DNA of 28,055 nucleotides from Nitratifractor sp. (GCA_015485845.1 WFSU01000187.1:1-28055); one strand, 5' to 3'; counted from the first letter of the stretch, positions 5,846 through 14,430 are shown. The notes: generated by a model not told the origin, from the letters alone. Translations and numbers: made by a program.

Positions 5846-6844
5846 ATGAAAAAAATTAAAGTTGCACCTTTCCTGCCAACCGAAGTCGAAGTCAAAGAGA
5901 TCAGTGAAAACAATGCGCAGATCATCGCCTATCCTTTCGAAAACGGCTACGCGGTGACACTGGCGCATCCTTTGCGACGCTTGATCCTCGGTAGCTCGAT
6001 TGGGTTTGCACCTATTTCGCTTGCGATCGAAGGGGCCACGCATGAGTTTGACTCGATCCGTGGTATGCACGAAGATGTGGCCATGTTCATCATCAACCTC
6101 AAAAGCATCCGTTTCCAAATTAAGAATGATCTTGATCGTGTTAGCGTCAGTTACGCCTTCAAGGGTCCCAAAGAGGTCACGGCAGCTGATTTGATCAACG
6201 ATCAGGTAGACGTCATCAACGATGACGTGGTTCTGGCTACCTTGAATGAAGATGCGGAACTGAACTTCACCATCGAGATCGCCAAAGGGATCGGATACGT
6301 TCCGAGCGAAGACCTCGCCGATACGGTTGAGGAGGGGAGCATCGCACTCGACGCTTTCTTCACTCCGGTACGCAAGGCCAACTACGCTATCGAGAACGTC
6401 CTGGTCGAGGACAACCCCGACTACGAAAAGATTGTCTTTGACATCGAAACCGACGGTCAAATCGCTCCGGTTGAAGCCTTCGCCAATGCGCTCAACACTA
6501 TGAGTAAGCAAATGTCGGTCTTCAACGGTGTACTTGACGTTGATATCGAGAGTACCCCCACCCGCAAAAACGGTGGCAATGAGCTCAAGCCATTCCTCGT
6601 CGGCGTTGACTTCCTCGGGTTAAGTGCCCGCAGTTTCAACTCGCTGGATCGCGCCGGGATCAAGTATCTCGGTGAGTTGGTGCTCATGAGCGAAAACGAG
6701 CTCAAGAACATTAAAAACCTCGGCAAGAAATCACTCGATGAGATCAAAGAGTGCCTGAATGAGCAAGGCTTTGGTGAAGGGCATGAATTGCCGGAAACCA
6801 TCCGCACTGCCCTCGCCAAGAAATTAGAACAATTAAAAGCATAA
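5846..6844 (+). CDS. rpoA: DNA-directed RNA polymerase subunit alpha
   Basis: This is a 332-residue alpha subunit. The N-terminal dimerisation/assembly domain (about residues 10-230) shows FENGYAVTLAHPLRRLILGSSIGFA and DFADT-type strands. The C-terminal domain, from about residue 255, has FLGLSARSFNSLDRAGI and NLGKKSLDEIKECL, the helix-hairpin-helix motif that binds UP elements and transcription factors such as FNR. The N-terminal insert around YVPSEDLADTVEEGSIALDAFF is the usual one. The ATG at 5846 follows AAAAGG. The gene is in its conserved place between rpsD and rplQ. Confidence 0.98.
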   Translation: MKKIKVAPFLPTEVEVKEISENNAQIIAYPFENGYAVTLAHPLRRLILGSSIGFAPISLAIEGATHEFDSIRGMHEDVAMFIINLKSIRFQIKNDLDRVSVSYAFKGPKEVTAADLINDQVDVINDDVVLATLNEDAELNFTIEIAKGIGYVPSEDLADTVEEGSIALDAFFTPVRKANYAIENVLVEDNPDYEKIVFDIETDGQIAPVEAFANALNTMSKQMSVFNGVLDVDIESTPTRKNGGNELKPFLVGVDFLGLSARSFNSLDRAGIKYLGELVLMSENELKNIKNLGKKSLDEIKECLNEQGFGEGHELPETIRTALAKKLEQLKA

Positions 6845-6854
6845 AAGGACTCCC

Positions 6855-7205
6855 ATGAGACATAAGCATGGTTATCGTAAACTGAGCCGTACCTCCGCTC
6901 ACCGCGCTGCGCTGCTGAAAAACCTTTCAATCGCGCTGACCGAGCATGGACGGATCGAAACGACCCTCCCAAAAGCCAAAGAGCTTCGCCGTTACTATGA
7001 GCGTCTCATCACCAAGGCATCTGCCGGTGATTCAAACGCGCACCGTGCGATTTTTGCAATGCTCCAGTGCAAAGCCAGTACGCAAAAACTGGTCGAAGAG
7101 ATTGCGCCCGAATACAAAGAGCGCAACGGTGGATACACCCGCATCATCAAGACCCGCACCCGCCGGGGTGACGCCACACCAATGGCGATCATCGAGCTGG
7201 TATAA
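6855..7205 (+). CDS. rplQ: 50S ribosomal protein L17
   Basis: This is a 116-residue L17 starting MRHKHGYRKLSRTSAHRAALLKNL, with the conserved HGRIETTLPKAKELRRYYERLIT block and the C-terminal GGYTRIIKTRTRRGDATPMAIIELV. L17 sits near the polypeptide exit tunnel of the 50S subunit. It is the last gene of the alpha operon and is followed directly by a terminator hairpin. Confidence 0.98.
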   Translation: MRHKHGYRKLSRTSAHRAALLKNLSIALTEHGRIETTLPKAKELRRYYERLITKASAGDSNAHRAIFAMLQCKASTQKLVEEIAPEYKERNGGYTRIIKTRTRRGDATPMAIIELV

Positions 7206-7212
7206 CCCTCCT

Positions 7213-7244
7213 GTTTCCCGAGCCTCGGTGCTCGGTAAACTTTT
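7213..7244 (+). terminator. Rho-independent terminator of the alpha operon
   Basis: CCGAGC (7218-7223), a 6-nt loop and GCTCGG (7230-7235) form a GC-rich stem. It is extended by GTTT (7213-7216) pairing with AAAC (7237-7240) across a single mismatch, and followed by TTTT at 7241-7244. It lies 8 nt after the rplQ stop. Confidence 0.75.
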
Positions 7245-7283
7245 ACCCTTCCCCCCTTCTTTCTACCACCTGAGCAATCTGAG

Positions 7284-7315
7284 TTGCGTTATCCTTTGGA
7301 TAAATAGTGTAAAAT
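7284..7315 (+). promoter_or_regulatory. Probable promoter of the TPR-murE pair
   Basis: A -10-like TAAAAT at 7310-7315 lies ~41 bp before the ATG at 7356, with only a poor -35 (TTGCGT 7284-7289, spacing 20). It follows the rplQ terminator, so a new promoter is needed here. The assignment is tentative. Confidence 0.35.
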
Positions 7316-7355
7316 ACTATGACGAATGATATTACAAGAGGAGCACTCCGTATCG

Positions 7356-7925
7356 ATGAACAACAAACAAATTTTATTGCAGCGTGCCGAGGAACAATTT
7401 TTGCGCAGAGACTACAACAGCGCCTTGAAAATCTATGGGCTGATTCTCAAGGATCATCCTCAATTTCAGGAGGCAGAGGTCGGAGCTTACCTCAGCGATA
7501 TGGGGTTGGAAAACGATGAAGATGCTCAGGCATTGTTCGACTATTATCAAGTCATCAAAAAGTCCAACACTGACGCCAACGAAGTGATCAGCAATCTCAT
7601 GCAGGCGATCCACTCGACGCGGGTTGTGATCCAGCATGCTTTTGGTGAAGCCAATCAAAACAAAGTGTACGAGAACGGAATAGCTTACGCCGATTTTATC
7701 CAGTCGGTCGAAGACAAAGGGGACTTCAAGCAGGCTTTTGAAGACATCATGTTCTCCACAAGGGTCGTGATCACAACCAAAAAGGACTTCATCGATTTTA
7801 TGCAGCGCCTCATTGGCGCAGGCTACTATGACATGGTACTGGGCTACCTTGATTCTCTGGCAGGCGATCCGGCATACGATCAAGACATTTACGCACTGTA
7901 CCGTCTCATCCCAAAGGAAGCATAG
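7356..7925 (+). CDS. TPR-like protein of unknown function upstream of murE
   Basis: This 189-residue, mostly helical protein has no signal peptide or membrane segment. Residues ~5-40 (LLQRAEEQFLRRDYNSALKIYGLILKDHPQFQEAEVGAYLSDMG) look like a tetratricopeptide repeat, and the rest could contain further degenerate repeats. I do not recognise a named family. The ATG at 7356 follows AGAGGAG (7337-7343); an in-frame start at 7326 would lie before that site. It ends one base into murE (TAGTG), so the two are translationally coupled and it may be a scaffold or accessory protein in cell-wall or division work. Conserved helical proteins of this kind beside murE are known in Campylobacterota, which is consistent but not proof. 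Confidence 0.7.
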   Translation: MNNKQILLQRAEEQFLRRDYNSALKIYGLILKDHPQFQEAEVGAYLSDMGLENDEDAQALFDYYQVIKKSNTDANEVISNLMQAIHSTRVVIQHAFGEANQNKVYENGIAYADFIQSVEDKGDFKQAFEDIMFSTRVVITTKKDFIDFMQRLIGAGYYDMVLGYLDSLAGDPAYDQDIYALYRLIPKEA

Positions 7926-9220
7926 TGCGTATCCCTTTTGCCTATCAGGGGTATCAATTCCTGACCGATAATACCGCCGAGATTGATTCGCAGACACTTT
8001 TCCTCAAGACAGCTCAGAATGCTCACTATTATGAAACCCTCGGGGAGAGACCCGAGCACATTACCCCCAAGGAGCTTGGCACAGTATGGAAGCTTGAATC
8101 ACTGCAAACGGTTGGGATCACTGGTACCAACGGCAAGACGACAACAGCCGCGTTACTCTACTCATTTTTAAACGACCTCGAAGCCCCTTGTGCTCTTCAG
8201 GGAACACGGGGATTTTTCGCCGGGGATACTCGTCTGGACGAAAAGAGCATGACTACCCCCTCCATTCTTGAGACGATGCATAATATGCACCGTGCACGCG
8301 AGCACGGTTGCACCCATTTTGTGATGGAGGTCAGTTCTCATGCGATCGATCAGGAGCGGATCGAGGGGATCGAATTTGCCCTGAAGATTCACACAAACGT
8401 CACCAGTGATCATCTCGATTATCACGGTACCGTCGAAGAGTATCGCCGGGTCAAGAGTCGGTTTTTTGCTGATGAATCCCCCAAGCTCCTCAACAAAGAT
8501 GATATCAAGCATATCGAGTATAATCCGAAAAATTCTTACAGCTACGGTGTGGACGCTCCGGCGACGTTTAGTGTGATTGCCTACACGCTGCGAGGCGGCA
8601 TCACGGCCGGGATCCGCTACTTCAACGAAGAGGCGACGTTTCACTCCAACCTCATGGGCTTTTTCAATCTCTTTAATCTTACAGCAGCCGTCTCAGCAGC
8701 CAAGATCCTCACCGGAAAACCGCTCCAGGATGTGTGCGATGTGGTCGAAAACTTCAGAGGAGTAAGCGGTCGGATGGAGGTGGTGAGTACGGATCCACTG
8801 GTGATCGTCGATTTTGCCCACACTGATGATGGGATACGGAATGTTCTTGAGAGCCTCAAAGATCAGGAGATCACCGTGGTCTTTGGCGCTGGAGGGGATC
8901 GGGACAAAACCAAGCGCCCGAGAATGGGAGCTGAGGCAGGACGGTTCGCCAACCGGATCTTTGTCACGAGCGACAACCCCCGCAGCGAAGATCCGATCCA
9001 GATCATCGAAAAGATCCTCGTGGGACTGCGCGGCAAGGAGAATGTCACTGCTGTCCCCGATCGACGCCTGGCGATTAAAATGGCGCTTGAGAGTTTGAAC
9101 CCGGAAGAGATCCTGGTGATTCTCGGCAAAGGGGATGAAGAGTATCAGGAGATCGCCGGGGTGAAGCACCCCTTTGATGATCGGGAAGTGGTGCGGGAGT
9201 TGTTGGGGATTGCTTCCTAA
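7925..9220 (+). CDS. murE: UDP-N-acetylmuramoyl-L-alanyl-D-glutamate--2,6-diaminopimelate ligase
   Basis: This 431-residue MurE adds the third amino acid to the peptidoglycan stem peptide in the cytosol, using ATP. Visible features are the ATP P-loop GTNGKTTT (67-74), MEVSSHAIDQERI (134-146), SDHLDYHGTVEEYRRVKSRFF with the carbamylatable Lys177, NLTAAVSAA (251-259), VDFAHTDDGI (295-304) and the DNPR motif (350-353), which specifies meso-diaminopimelate. The N-terminal domain is short, as is usual in this phylum. The start is GTG 7925, overlapping the previous stop by one base. Confidence 0.96.
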   Translation: MRIPFAYQGYQFLTDNTAEIDSQTLFLKTAQNAHYYETLGERPEHITPKELGTVWKLESLQTVGITGTNGKTTTAALLYSFLNDLEAPCALQGTRGFFAGDTRLDEKSMTTPSILETMHNMHRAREHGCTHFVMEVSSHAIDQERIEGIEFALKIHTNVTSDHLDYHGTVEEYRRVKSRFFADESPKLLNKDDIKHIEYNPKNSYSYGVDAPATFSVIAYTLRGGITAGIRYFNEEATFHSNLMGFFNLFNLTAAVSAAKILTGKPLQDVCDVVENFRGVSGRMEVVSTDPLVIVDFAHTDDGIRNVLESLKDQEITVVFGAGGDRDKTKRPRMGAEAGRFANRIFVTSDNPRSEDPIQIIEKILVGLRGKENVTAVPDRRLAIKMALESLNPEEILVILGKGDEEYQEIAGVKHPFDDREVVRELLGIAS

Positions 9221-9242
9221 CGAAACTATTCATTTCGCGCAG

Positions 9243-9260
9243 GGTGCGCAATTGCGCACC
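9243..9260. repeat. Perfect 18-bp palindrome downstream of murE
   Basis: GGTGCGCAATTGCGCACC is a perfect 18-bp palindrome beginning 22 bp after the murE stop. It has no U-run, so it is at best a weak terminator on either strand. It could also be a protein-binding site or an mRNA 3'-end stabilising hairpin. Confidence 0.6.
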
Positions 9261-9280
9261 AAATCGCAACGCGACTTATC

Positions 9281-9359
9281 TGGAAGTGAAGGCTTCAGCC
9301 TCACCTTGAGGTGGCCACGTACTTTTAAGCTTTGGGTGGGACTAAAGTCTCCACTTCCA
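9281..9359. repeat. Diverged REP-type inverted pair
   Basis: Two 25-bp arms, 9281-9305 and 9335-9359, are imperfect inverted copies (20 of 25 positions match). The right arm contains GGGACTAAAGTCT and the left GGCTTCAGCC, so both are worn versions of the GGGACTTCAGTCCC palindrome seen elsewhere in the window. It fills most of the gap between murE and the convergent hyfI-like gene; the remaining 62 bp show nothing else recognisable. Confidence 0.6.
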
Positions 9360-9421
9360 AGGCAAGAACCGTTGGAAGGTGTGCTATTGCAGACCCTACG
9401 CGGGATAAACAAATTTGTACA

Positions 9422-9931
9422 TTACCCCAATGTTTTCAAAAATGCCAGAAGTCCCTCAATAATCTCCTCGGGTGTCGGAGGGCAGCCGGGGATGTGATGG
9501 TGGATGGGGAGATGGGCGGCGGCAGGCCCTTTGATGGCGTAGGTTTGGGTGAAGGGAGCCTCGAGAAGGGGGCAGTCTCCGAGGATGATGCACCATTTGG
9601 GTTCGGGGATTTGCTCCCAGGCATCGAGGACGTGAGGGAGCATGTTGAAGGTCATGACCCCGCTGAGGAGCATCACATCGGCATGGCGCGGGCTGGCGAC
9701 GAAATGGATCCCGAGACGCTCGAGGGCGTAGTAGGGGTTGCTCAGGGCGTTACACTCTGCTTCGCAGGCGTTGCAGCTTCCGCTGTCCACCATTCGGATT
9801 GCCAATGACCCTGCAAAATGCTTGTGAATACCTTTTTTCAACTCCTTGCGCAGCGCTGCCATCTCCTCTTCCCACTCGGGATGCTCCGTCACAATGCCCC
9901 GTTTGGCACGCTGTTCCCAAAATCTCACCAT
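9422..9931 (-). CDS. NuoB/HyfI-like 4Fe-4S subunit of a hydrogenase-related complex
   Basis: This 169-residue protein is related to hydrogenase-4 small subunit HyfI/HycG and Complex I NuoB. After a helical N terminus it shows DSGSCNACEAEC (Cys53, Cys56), DVMLLSGVMT (86-94), ILGDCP (Cys120) and the typical IPGCPPTPEEI (Cys150). Together these would hold one proximal [4Fe-4S] cluster. It would pass electrons to or from the large subunit at the cytoplasmic side of the membrane. It is the distal gene of the cluster, separated from the HyfG-like gene by 184 bp that contain a REP-type pair. Length is normal to slightly short for the group. No separate promoter is evident. Confidence 0.85.
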   Translation of the reverse strand: MVRFWEQRAKRGIVTEHPEWEEEMAALRKELKKGIHKHFAGSLAIRMVDSGSCNACEAECNALSNPYYALERLGIHFVASPRHADVMLLSGVMTFNMLPHVLDAWEQIPEPKWCIILGDCPLLEAPFTQTYAIKGPAAAHLPIHHHIPGCPPTPEEIIEGLLAFLKTLG

Positions 9932-9996
9932 CGTGATCCCTCCAAATATTTTTTCATTACGATATCGTCCTTCATATTATCCGTTCGGCACCACTT

Positions 9997-10086
9997 AGGA
10001 GTAGGGACTTCAGTCCCGTGAAGCAAAGCTGAGGCTTTTGAATCAAGTCTTCAATTTGAAACAACGGGACTAAAGTCCCTGCTCCT
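9997..10086. repeat. REP-type palindrome pair (BIME-like) between hyfG- and hyfI-like genes
   Basis: Two 23-bp arms, 9997-10019 and 10064-10086, are inverted copies with 21 of 23 identical positions. Each contains an inner palindrome: GGGACTTCAGTCCC in the left arm, GGGACTAAAGTCCC in the right. The 44-bp centre has its own weak hairpins. This is the layout of bacterial interspersed mosaic elements built from REP units, which are mobilised by IS200-like RAYT transposases. It occupies the otherwise empty gap 9932-10115 inside an operon, and the RNA would fold into a large stem that could protect or attenuate the upstream message. Confidence 0.8.
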
Positions 10087-10115
10087 GATGCGCCATCTAC
10101 CCTCTACCCTCTCAT

Positions 10116-11504
10116 TCATAAATCATTCCCCGCGTAACTCAAATCGCAACTCTTGTTGATCAAAGGAAAGTCGGCGATGATGTTACCCGGCATCATCCGA
10201 TGAAGTACCTGCCAGTTGACGAAGCTCGGATCGCGGACGAAGAAGCGTTTGACCTTGCCCTCTTTGAGGTCGGCTGTCAAGTAGAGTTCGCCAAGGGGAC
10301 TTTCGACAAAAGCTTCGTAGCGGCCATCCTTGATCGTGCCCCATTTCTCTGTATCGATGGGCACTACTTGCTCAGCTAAATGTCGGACAAGGGTAAGGCT
10401 CTGAGCCATTTCCCGCAGACGCACATGAAATCGGGCAGCGACATCTCCACCGGTTTCGGTGATACATTCCCAACCCAGCTCCCGGTACCATGGCGTATCC
10501 CGTCGATCCAGTGGAAGGCCACTGGCGCGGGCGACCACCCCGACGGCATCATACGTGCGGGCATCGTCGTGACTCAGGATGCCGGTAGTGTCGAAGCGAT
10601 CCCAGAGAGAAGGGACATCGAGAATCCAATCGGAGAAGGTCTGGAGTTCCTGCTCCAATTGCTTGACCCATGCAAGAAGTTGCTGTGGGTCATAAGCAGC
10701 CGGGATGTCTTGCCGCACAGCACCAAAGCCGAAACGATGTCCGGTAAGCCTCTTCAGCTGACGACGGGCATCCTCGGCGAGGCGGGAAGCGATAGCAAGA
10801 GCGGTTCCAAATCCGGCATCGTTGGGGATGAAGCCCAGATCGGTCAGGTGGTGGACGATCCGCTCCATTTCAAGGAGCAAGGCATGGTAGCAGCGCAGCG
10901 ACTCGGGGAGCTCGGTACGGGTGGCTTGCAGGAGGATGTCCCGCCATGCGATCTGATACGCGAGGCTCTCTGTCCCGCTGATCCGCTCTACAATCGGCCA
11001 GGCATGCAGAGGATTGGTTCCCTCAAGCATCTTCTCTATCCCTCGGTGTTTGTAGAAATGACGCACTTCGAGGTGGAGGATCCGCTCTCCGGCTTGAGAA
11101 AATTGGAAGTGCCCCGGCTCGATGATCCCGGCATGGATGGGACCGACGGGGACTTCAAACACGCCATCCCCGTCAACCGTCTCGTACGGGTAAGGGTGAG
11201 CTGCGATTGGGGTGAGGCTTTGTGTCGCATCAAACGAGGCGAGCAGAGGGTGTGTGTTGCTTGGGAAATACTCCTGCTGCACCAGAGGCCGGGTGTCCCA
11301 CGCCCCCTCCAGTCGAAGGCCGAAATCATCCTGCATCTTTCGCTCAAACCAAATAGCTGCAGGATGTTCAGCCGCGAGGCTGGAGAGGATCGGAGCCTTT
11401 TTGGGGAGGTGGAGGGTTTCGGTGGTGTCGGCGTAGCGGGTGATCACTTCGAAATGGTCGGCATGTTCGATGGCGTAGCGTGCGATGAGGCGGGAAGAGG
11501 TCAT
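10116..11504 (-). CDS. HyfG-like large subunit (NuoC-NuoD fusion) without Ni-Fe ligands
   Basis: This 462-residue protein has an N-terminal NuoC-like domain (~1-95, with WFERKMQDDFGL at 52-63) joined to a NuoD/hydrogenase-large-subunit domain (PVGPIHAGIIEPGHF, 119-133), as in HycE/HyfG. In true [NiFe] hydrogenases the first ligand pair is RxCGxC; here it is RISGTE (174-179), so both cysteines are replaced (Ser176, Glu179). The C-terminal DPCxxC motif is replaced by KSCDLS (451-456), leaving one Cys453. The protein therefore should not carry a Ni-Fe site. This matches energy-converting-hydrogenase-related (Ehr) complexes, or a quinone- or ferredoxin-linked pump. Start and stop overlap or adjoin neighbours as in one operon (4 bp with the HyfF-like gene). 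Confidence 0.87.
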   Translation of the reverse strand: MTSSRLIARYAIEHADHFEVITRYADTTETLHLPKKAPILSSLAAEHPAAIWFERKMQDDFGLRLEGAWDTRPLVQQEYFPSNTHPLLASFDATQSLTPIAAHPYPYETVDGDGVFEVPVGPIHAGIIEPGHFQFSQAGERILHLEVRHFYKHRGIEKMLEGTNPLHAWPIVERISGTESLAYQIAWRDILLQATRTELPESLRCYHALLLEMERIVHHLTDLGFIPNDAGFGTALAIASRLAEDARRQLKRLTGHRFGFGAVRQDIPAAYDPQQLLAWVKQLEQELQTFSDWILDVPSLWDRFDTTGILSHDDARTYDAVGVVARASGLPLDRRDTPWYRELGWECITETGGDVAARFHVRLREMAQSLTLVRHLAEQVVPIDTEKWGTIKDGRYEAFVESPLGELYLTADLKEGKVKRFFVRDPSFVNWQVLHRMMPGNIIADFPLINKSCDLSYAGNDL

Positions 11505-12916
11505 CCGATGCTCCTGAGGAAGGTCATGGAGGCCGGCAGCAATAGAGCCACCAGCCCGAGGGCAAAGAGGCTCAGGGCGGCCACTTCACTGGCATAGACC
11601 CGCTTGGGCTCGACTTCTCCTTCGTATTTCATCGATTGATAGAGGGAGACAAAACGGTAAAAGATCACCGAGAGGAGAATCAACAGCAGCAGAATCGCGC
11701 CGATCATGGCGAGGAGGTGATGACTCTGCTCCGCCATGTCGATCATGGCGCCAAATCCATAGATTTCCGAGAAAAACATGGGGCTTGGCGGCAGGGAAAT
11801 GATCGCGAGGAGAAAAAGGGTGACCAAATAATAGAACAGGGTTCCCCGCACTCCGCCGTAACCTCGCAGAGCCCCGGATATGTGATAGCGTCCCCGGGAC
11901 TCGAGGACGCCGGTGGAGAGGAAAAGGGCGGGCTTGAGAAATGCATGTGCCCCAAAGTGGAGCAACGCGGCAAACGTCCCACCGCTGACCCAGAAGAGGG
12001 CGATGAGTGCCATGTGCTCGACACCGGAGAGACTGAAGAGGCGGACGAAATCTTTGGCACGGTAGATGAGGAACGCGACGATGAAAATCGTCACGAGGGC
12101 GTAGACAAACACATACCCAAGCAAATGACTGCGGTTGATCACCTCTGCGATGCGGCTGAAGCGGAAAAATCCGGCAATAACCGCACTCTCAAGGATGCCG
12201 CTGAAGAGGGCAGCTATGGGGTAAAAGGCAGCCCGCTCGATGTTGGCCAGCCAGAGATTCATGGGGAAGAAGCCCATCTTGACAAACATCCCCATTGTCG
12301 CGATGGCAAAGCCCATCTCAAACAGATAAGGAGAGGGGATGCTGCGGGCATGGAGCCGAAGGGCATCGAAATACATGGCATCTTCTCCGAGTACCGGTTT
12401 GGCCGAAGCGTAGATGAGGATGATCCCGAAGAGGACAAGCGAAATGGCAATGGCACCGACGATCATGTAGTTCCACGCTTCTTTGCGTGCGGCGGGTTGG
12501 CGGCTGGTTTTGATCATATACACGGTCGAGAGGGTCGCCATCTCGAGCCCGATCCAGAAGATCCCCATGTGGTTGGCAAGGATCGAGACGGTCAGGCCAA
12601 TCCAGAACAGGGCGAAGAAGCGGTAAAAGCTCCGGATCGCCTTTGGCGTGACGTTGACATGCTTGTCGAGGGTCATCAGGGCGAGGGTGACGCCGATCCC
12701 GACGATGGAGGAGACCAGCAGGATGTAGGTGTTGAGGTCGTCAGCGATCAGGGCGTGTCCCCAGAGTGGATACGGTTTGGGGAGGCGAAACAGCTCAACG
12801 ATGGGGATGAGGATCGCAAACGAACTCAACGGGAGGAGGCGGCGAGCCATTGGGTGGAGGAAAAAGCTCGCGACAAACATGATCGCAGCCGGAAGGAGCA
12901 AAAGCAGAAGCATCAT
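11501..12916 (-). CDS. HyfF-like proton-pumping membrane subunit (NuoN/NuoM-like)
   Basis: This is a 471-residue antiporter-like subunit with about 13-14 membrane helices. The conserved transmembrane glutamate is in GIFWIGLEMATLSTVYM. Lysines of the proton channel appear in FVKMGFFPMNLWLANIERAAFYPIAALFSG and HFGAHAFLKPALFLSTG. Members of this family (HyfF, HyfD, NuoN) translocate H+ or Na+ when driven by electron transfer in the peripheral arm. It is flanked by 4-bp overlaps with the HyfE- and HyfG-like genes, so stoichiometric synthesis is expected. Confidence 0.88.
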   Translation of the reverse strand: MMLLLLLLPAAIMFVASFFLHPMARRLLPLSSFAILIPIVELFRLPKPYPLWGHALIADDLNTYILLVSSIVGIGVTLALMTLDKHVNVTPKAIRSFYRFFALFWIGLTVSILANHMGIFWIGLEMATLSTVYMIKTSRQPAARKEAWNYMIVGAIAISLVLFGIILIYASAKPVLGEDAMYFDALRLHARSIPSPYLFEMGFAIATMGMFVKMGFFPMNLWLANIERAAFYPIAALFSGILESAVIAGFFRFSRIAEVINRSHLLGYVFVYALVTIFIVAFLIYRAKDFVRLFSLSGVEHMALIALFWVSGGTFAALLHFGAHAFLKPALFLSTGVLESRGRYHISGALRGYGGVRGTLFYYLVTLFLLAIISLPPSPMFFSEIYGFGAMIDMAEQSHHLLAMIGAILLLLILLSVIFYRFVSLYQSMKYEGEVEPKRVYASEVAALSLFALGLVALLLPASMTFLRSIG

Positions 12917-13506
12917 GAGGTCACCTCCTCGTTGCGCAGAAGCAGATTGATGACCACGATGGCCATCAGCAGGTCAAAGAATATCCCCAACTCCACCAGC
13001 ATCGGCATCCCGCCGGTGGCGGTGGTTCCGAGGAGAAAGAGGGCGTTTTCCATGCTCAAAAATCCGATGATCTTGGGGGCAATGTTACGGTGTTCCATCA
13101 TCAGAAGCAGCGCCAGAAAGAGTGAGGAGATGCTCACGGCAACGTAGTTGGCGTTCCCCTCGACCATGTGGCTGATGGGTTCGGCGAGGTAGAAGGTGAA
13201 GACGAGGATCGCGGGGATGAGGATGATGGCATATTGGATCCGGATGTTGGGGGTGATTTGGCGGACGAGTCCGAGGTGCTGGCTGAGGCGCTTGAGGAAA
13301 AAAGGGATGCCGACGGCTTTGACGATCAGCGTAATCGTTCCGCTGAGGATCATCCCCCGATCATCGAGACGGCTTCCCAGCTCGATGGCGAGAATCCCCA
13401 GTGTCAGGGAGTTGAGAGAATACCACAGCAGGAGGCGATAGAGCCGCGTCGTAAAGAGCGCAGTAATCAACGTCGCCAGAAATAATCCAATGAGAAAATC
13501 GGTCAT
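12913..13506 (-). CDS. HyfE-like membrane subunit (NuoK-related)
   Basis: This is a 197-residue protein with about six or seven membrane helices, of the size and hydrophobic profile of hydrogenase-4 component E. The C-terminal part (SLFLALLLMMEHRNIAPKIIGFLSMENALFLLGTTATGGMPMLVELGIFFDLLMAI) carries the MENxxFL-MPxxxELGI pattern of HyfE/NuoK-like proteins, with a conserved membrane glutamate in each of two helices. It would form part of the ion path beside the HyfC- and HyfF-like subunits. It starts 3 bp after the HyfC-like gene and overlaps the HyfF-like gene by 4 bp. Confidence 0.85.
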   Translation of the reverse strand: MTDFLIGLFLATLITALFTTRLYRLLLWYSLNSLTLGILAIELGSRLDDRGMILSGTITLIVKAVGIPFFLKRLSQHLGLVRQITPNIRIQYAIILIPAILVFTFYLAEPISHMVEGNANYVAVSISSLFLALLLMMEHRNIAPKIIGFLSMENALFLLGTTATGGMPMLVELGIFFDLLMAIVVINLLLRNEEVTS

Positions 13507-13509
13507 ACG

Positions 13510-14430
13510 TTACGCTCCCAACACATAATAAGTAATCAGCGACAAGAAGGCAAACACAATCGCTACCCCGAGAAGGTTGGGGACTTTGAACAAGCGGAGC
13601 TTGGCGGTGTTGACCTCCACAAGGGCGACGACGACGGCCACCAGAAGCAATTTGCCGACAAAAATAGCCAAGGCTAACACAGGAGAAAACTGGAGTCCGA
13701 ACGGAAGAAACAGGGAGACAAACAGGGAGGCGAAGATGACAAATTTGATTGACGCAGCTGTCTCGATGATCGCGAGATAGATGCCGCTGAGGTCGAGGAT
13801 CATCGCTTCGTGCACCATCGTGAGCTCGAGGTGGGTCTCCGGGTTGTCCACCGGGATCCGGCCGTTTTCTGCCAGCAACAGGATGAAAAAACTGATCCCG
13901 GCAAAGAGGAAACTCGCCATATGATGGGTGGGGAAGTGGTGGGCGAGGTTGAGCCCGGCCTTGGCAACCCCGAGATCCCCGGCCATCATTGAGACACTGA
14001 AGATCGTCAGCACCATTGCCGGCTCGACCAGTGCTGCGATGAATGCCTCACGGCTGGCGCCGATCCCGCCGAAACTACTCCCGCTATCCAGCCCGATGAG
14101 CATCAGGAAAAAGGTCGAGAGGGAGAGGAGCCCCGTGAGAGTGAAGGCATCGACGACATTGATATAGTAGGCATGCTCTGCTGCCGGAGGGAGGAACAGT
14201 AACGCCACCAGCAGGGGAGCGAGGACGAGAAAGGGTCCAATGCGGGTGATCGCACTGGCCTCATCACTCAGTACGGTTTCTTTGTGTAGGAGCTTGGCGG
14301 TATCCCGGTATCCTTGCCAGATCGAAGCGGGACGCTTGAAAAGAATGCGCATTTTTAATGCCTTGATGAGACCAAGCAGCAGTGGTGCGATCAGCAATAG
14401 GATCGTCAGCGTGAGAAGATAGAGGATCAT
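13510..14430 (-). CDS. HyfC-like membrane subunit (NuoH-like)
   Basis: This 306-residue, 8-helix protein is related to HyfC/HycD and NuoH, which connects the soluble redox arm to the membrane arm. Motifs are FKRPASIWQGYRDTAKLLHKE near the N terminus, SFGGIGASREAFIAALVEPAM (about 118-138), and the acidic cytoplasmic loop ENGRIPVDNPETHLELTMVHEAM (about 194-216). That loop matches the quinone-cavity/E-channel region. All expected acidic residues seem present, so the pumping side of the complex looks intact even though the catalytic subunit is altered. It overlaps the HyfB-like gene by 4 bp. Confidence 0.9.
   Translation of the reverse strand: MILYLLTLTILLLIAPLLLGLIKALKMRILFKRPASIWQGYRDTAKLLHKETVLSDEASAITRIGPFLVLAPLLVALLFLPPAAEHAYYINVVDAFTLTGLLSLSTFFLMLIGLDSGSSFGGIGASREAFIAALVEPAMVLTIFSVSMMAGDLGVAKAGLNLAHHFPTHHMASFLFAGISFFILLLAENGRIPVDNPETHLELTMVHEAMILDLSGIYLAIIETAASIKFVIFASLFVSLFLPFGLQFSPVLALAIFVGKLLLVAVVVALVEVNTAKLRLFKVPNLLGVAIVFAFLSLITYYVLGA

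Noticed and set aside
11636..13147. A 503-codon open frame on the plus strand
   Set aside because: It is antisense to the HyfF- and HyfE-like genes, has a charged low-complexity composition (Asp/Glu/His-rich) and no recognisable motif. The opposite strand carries clear family signatures. Other long antisense frames were rejected for the same reason (10380-11597, 14511-15617, 17073-17828, 25793-26734 and 5753-6511).
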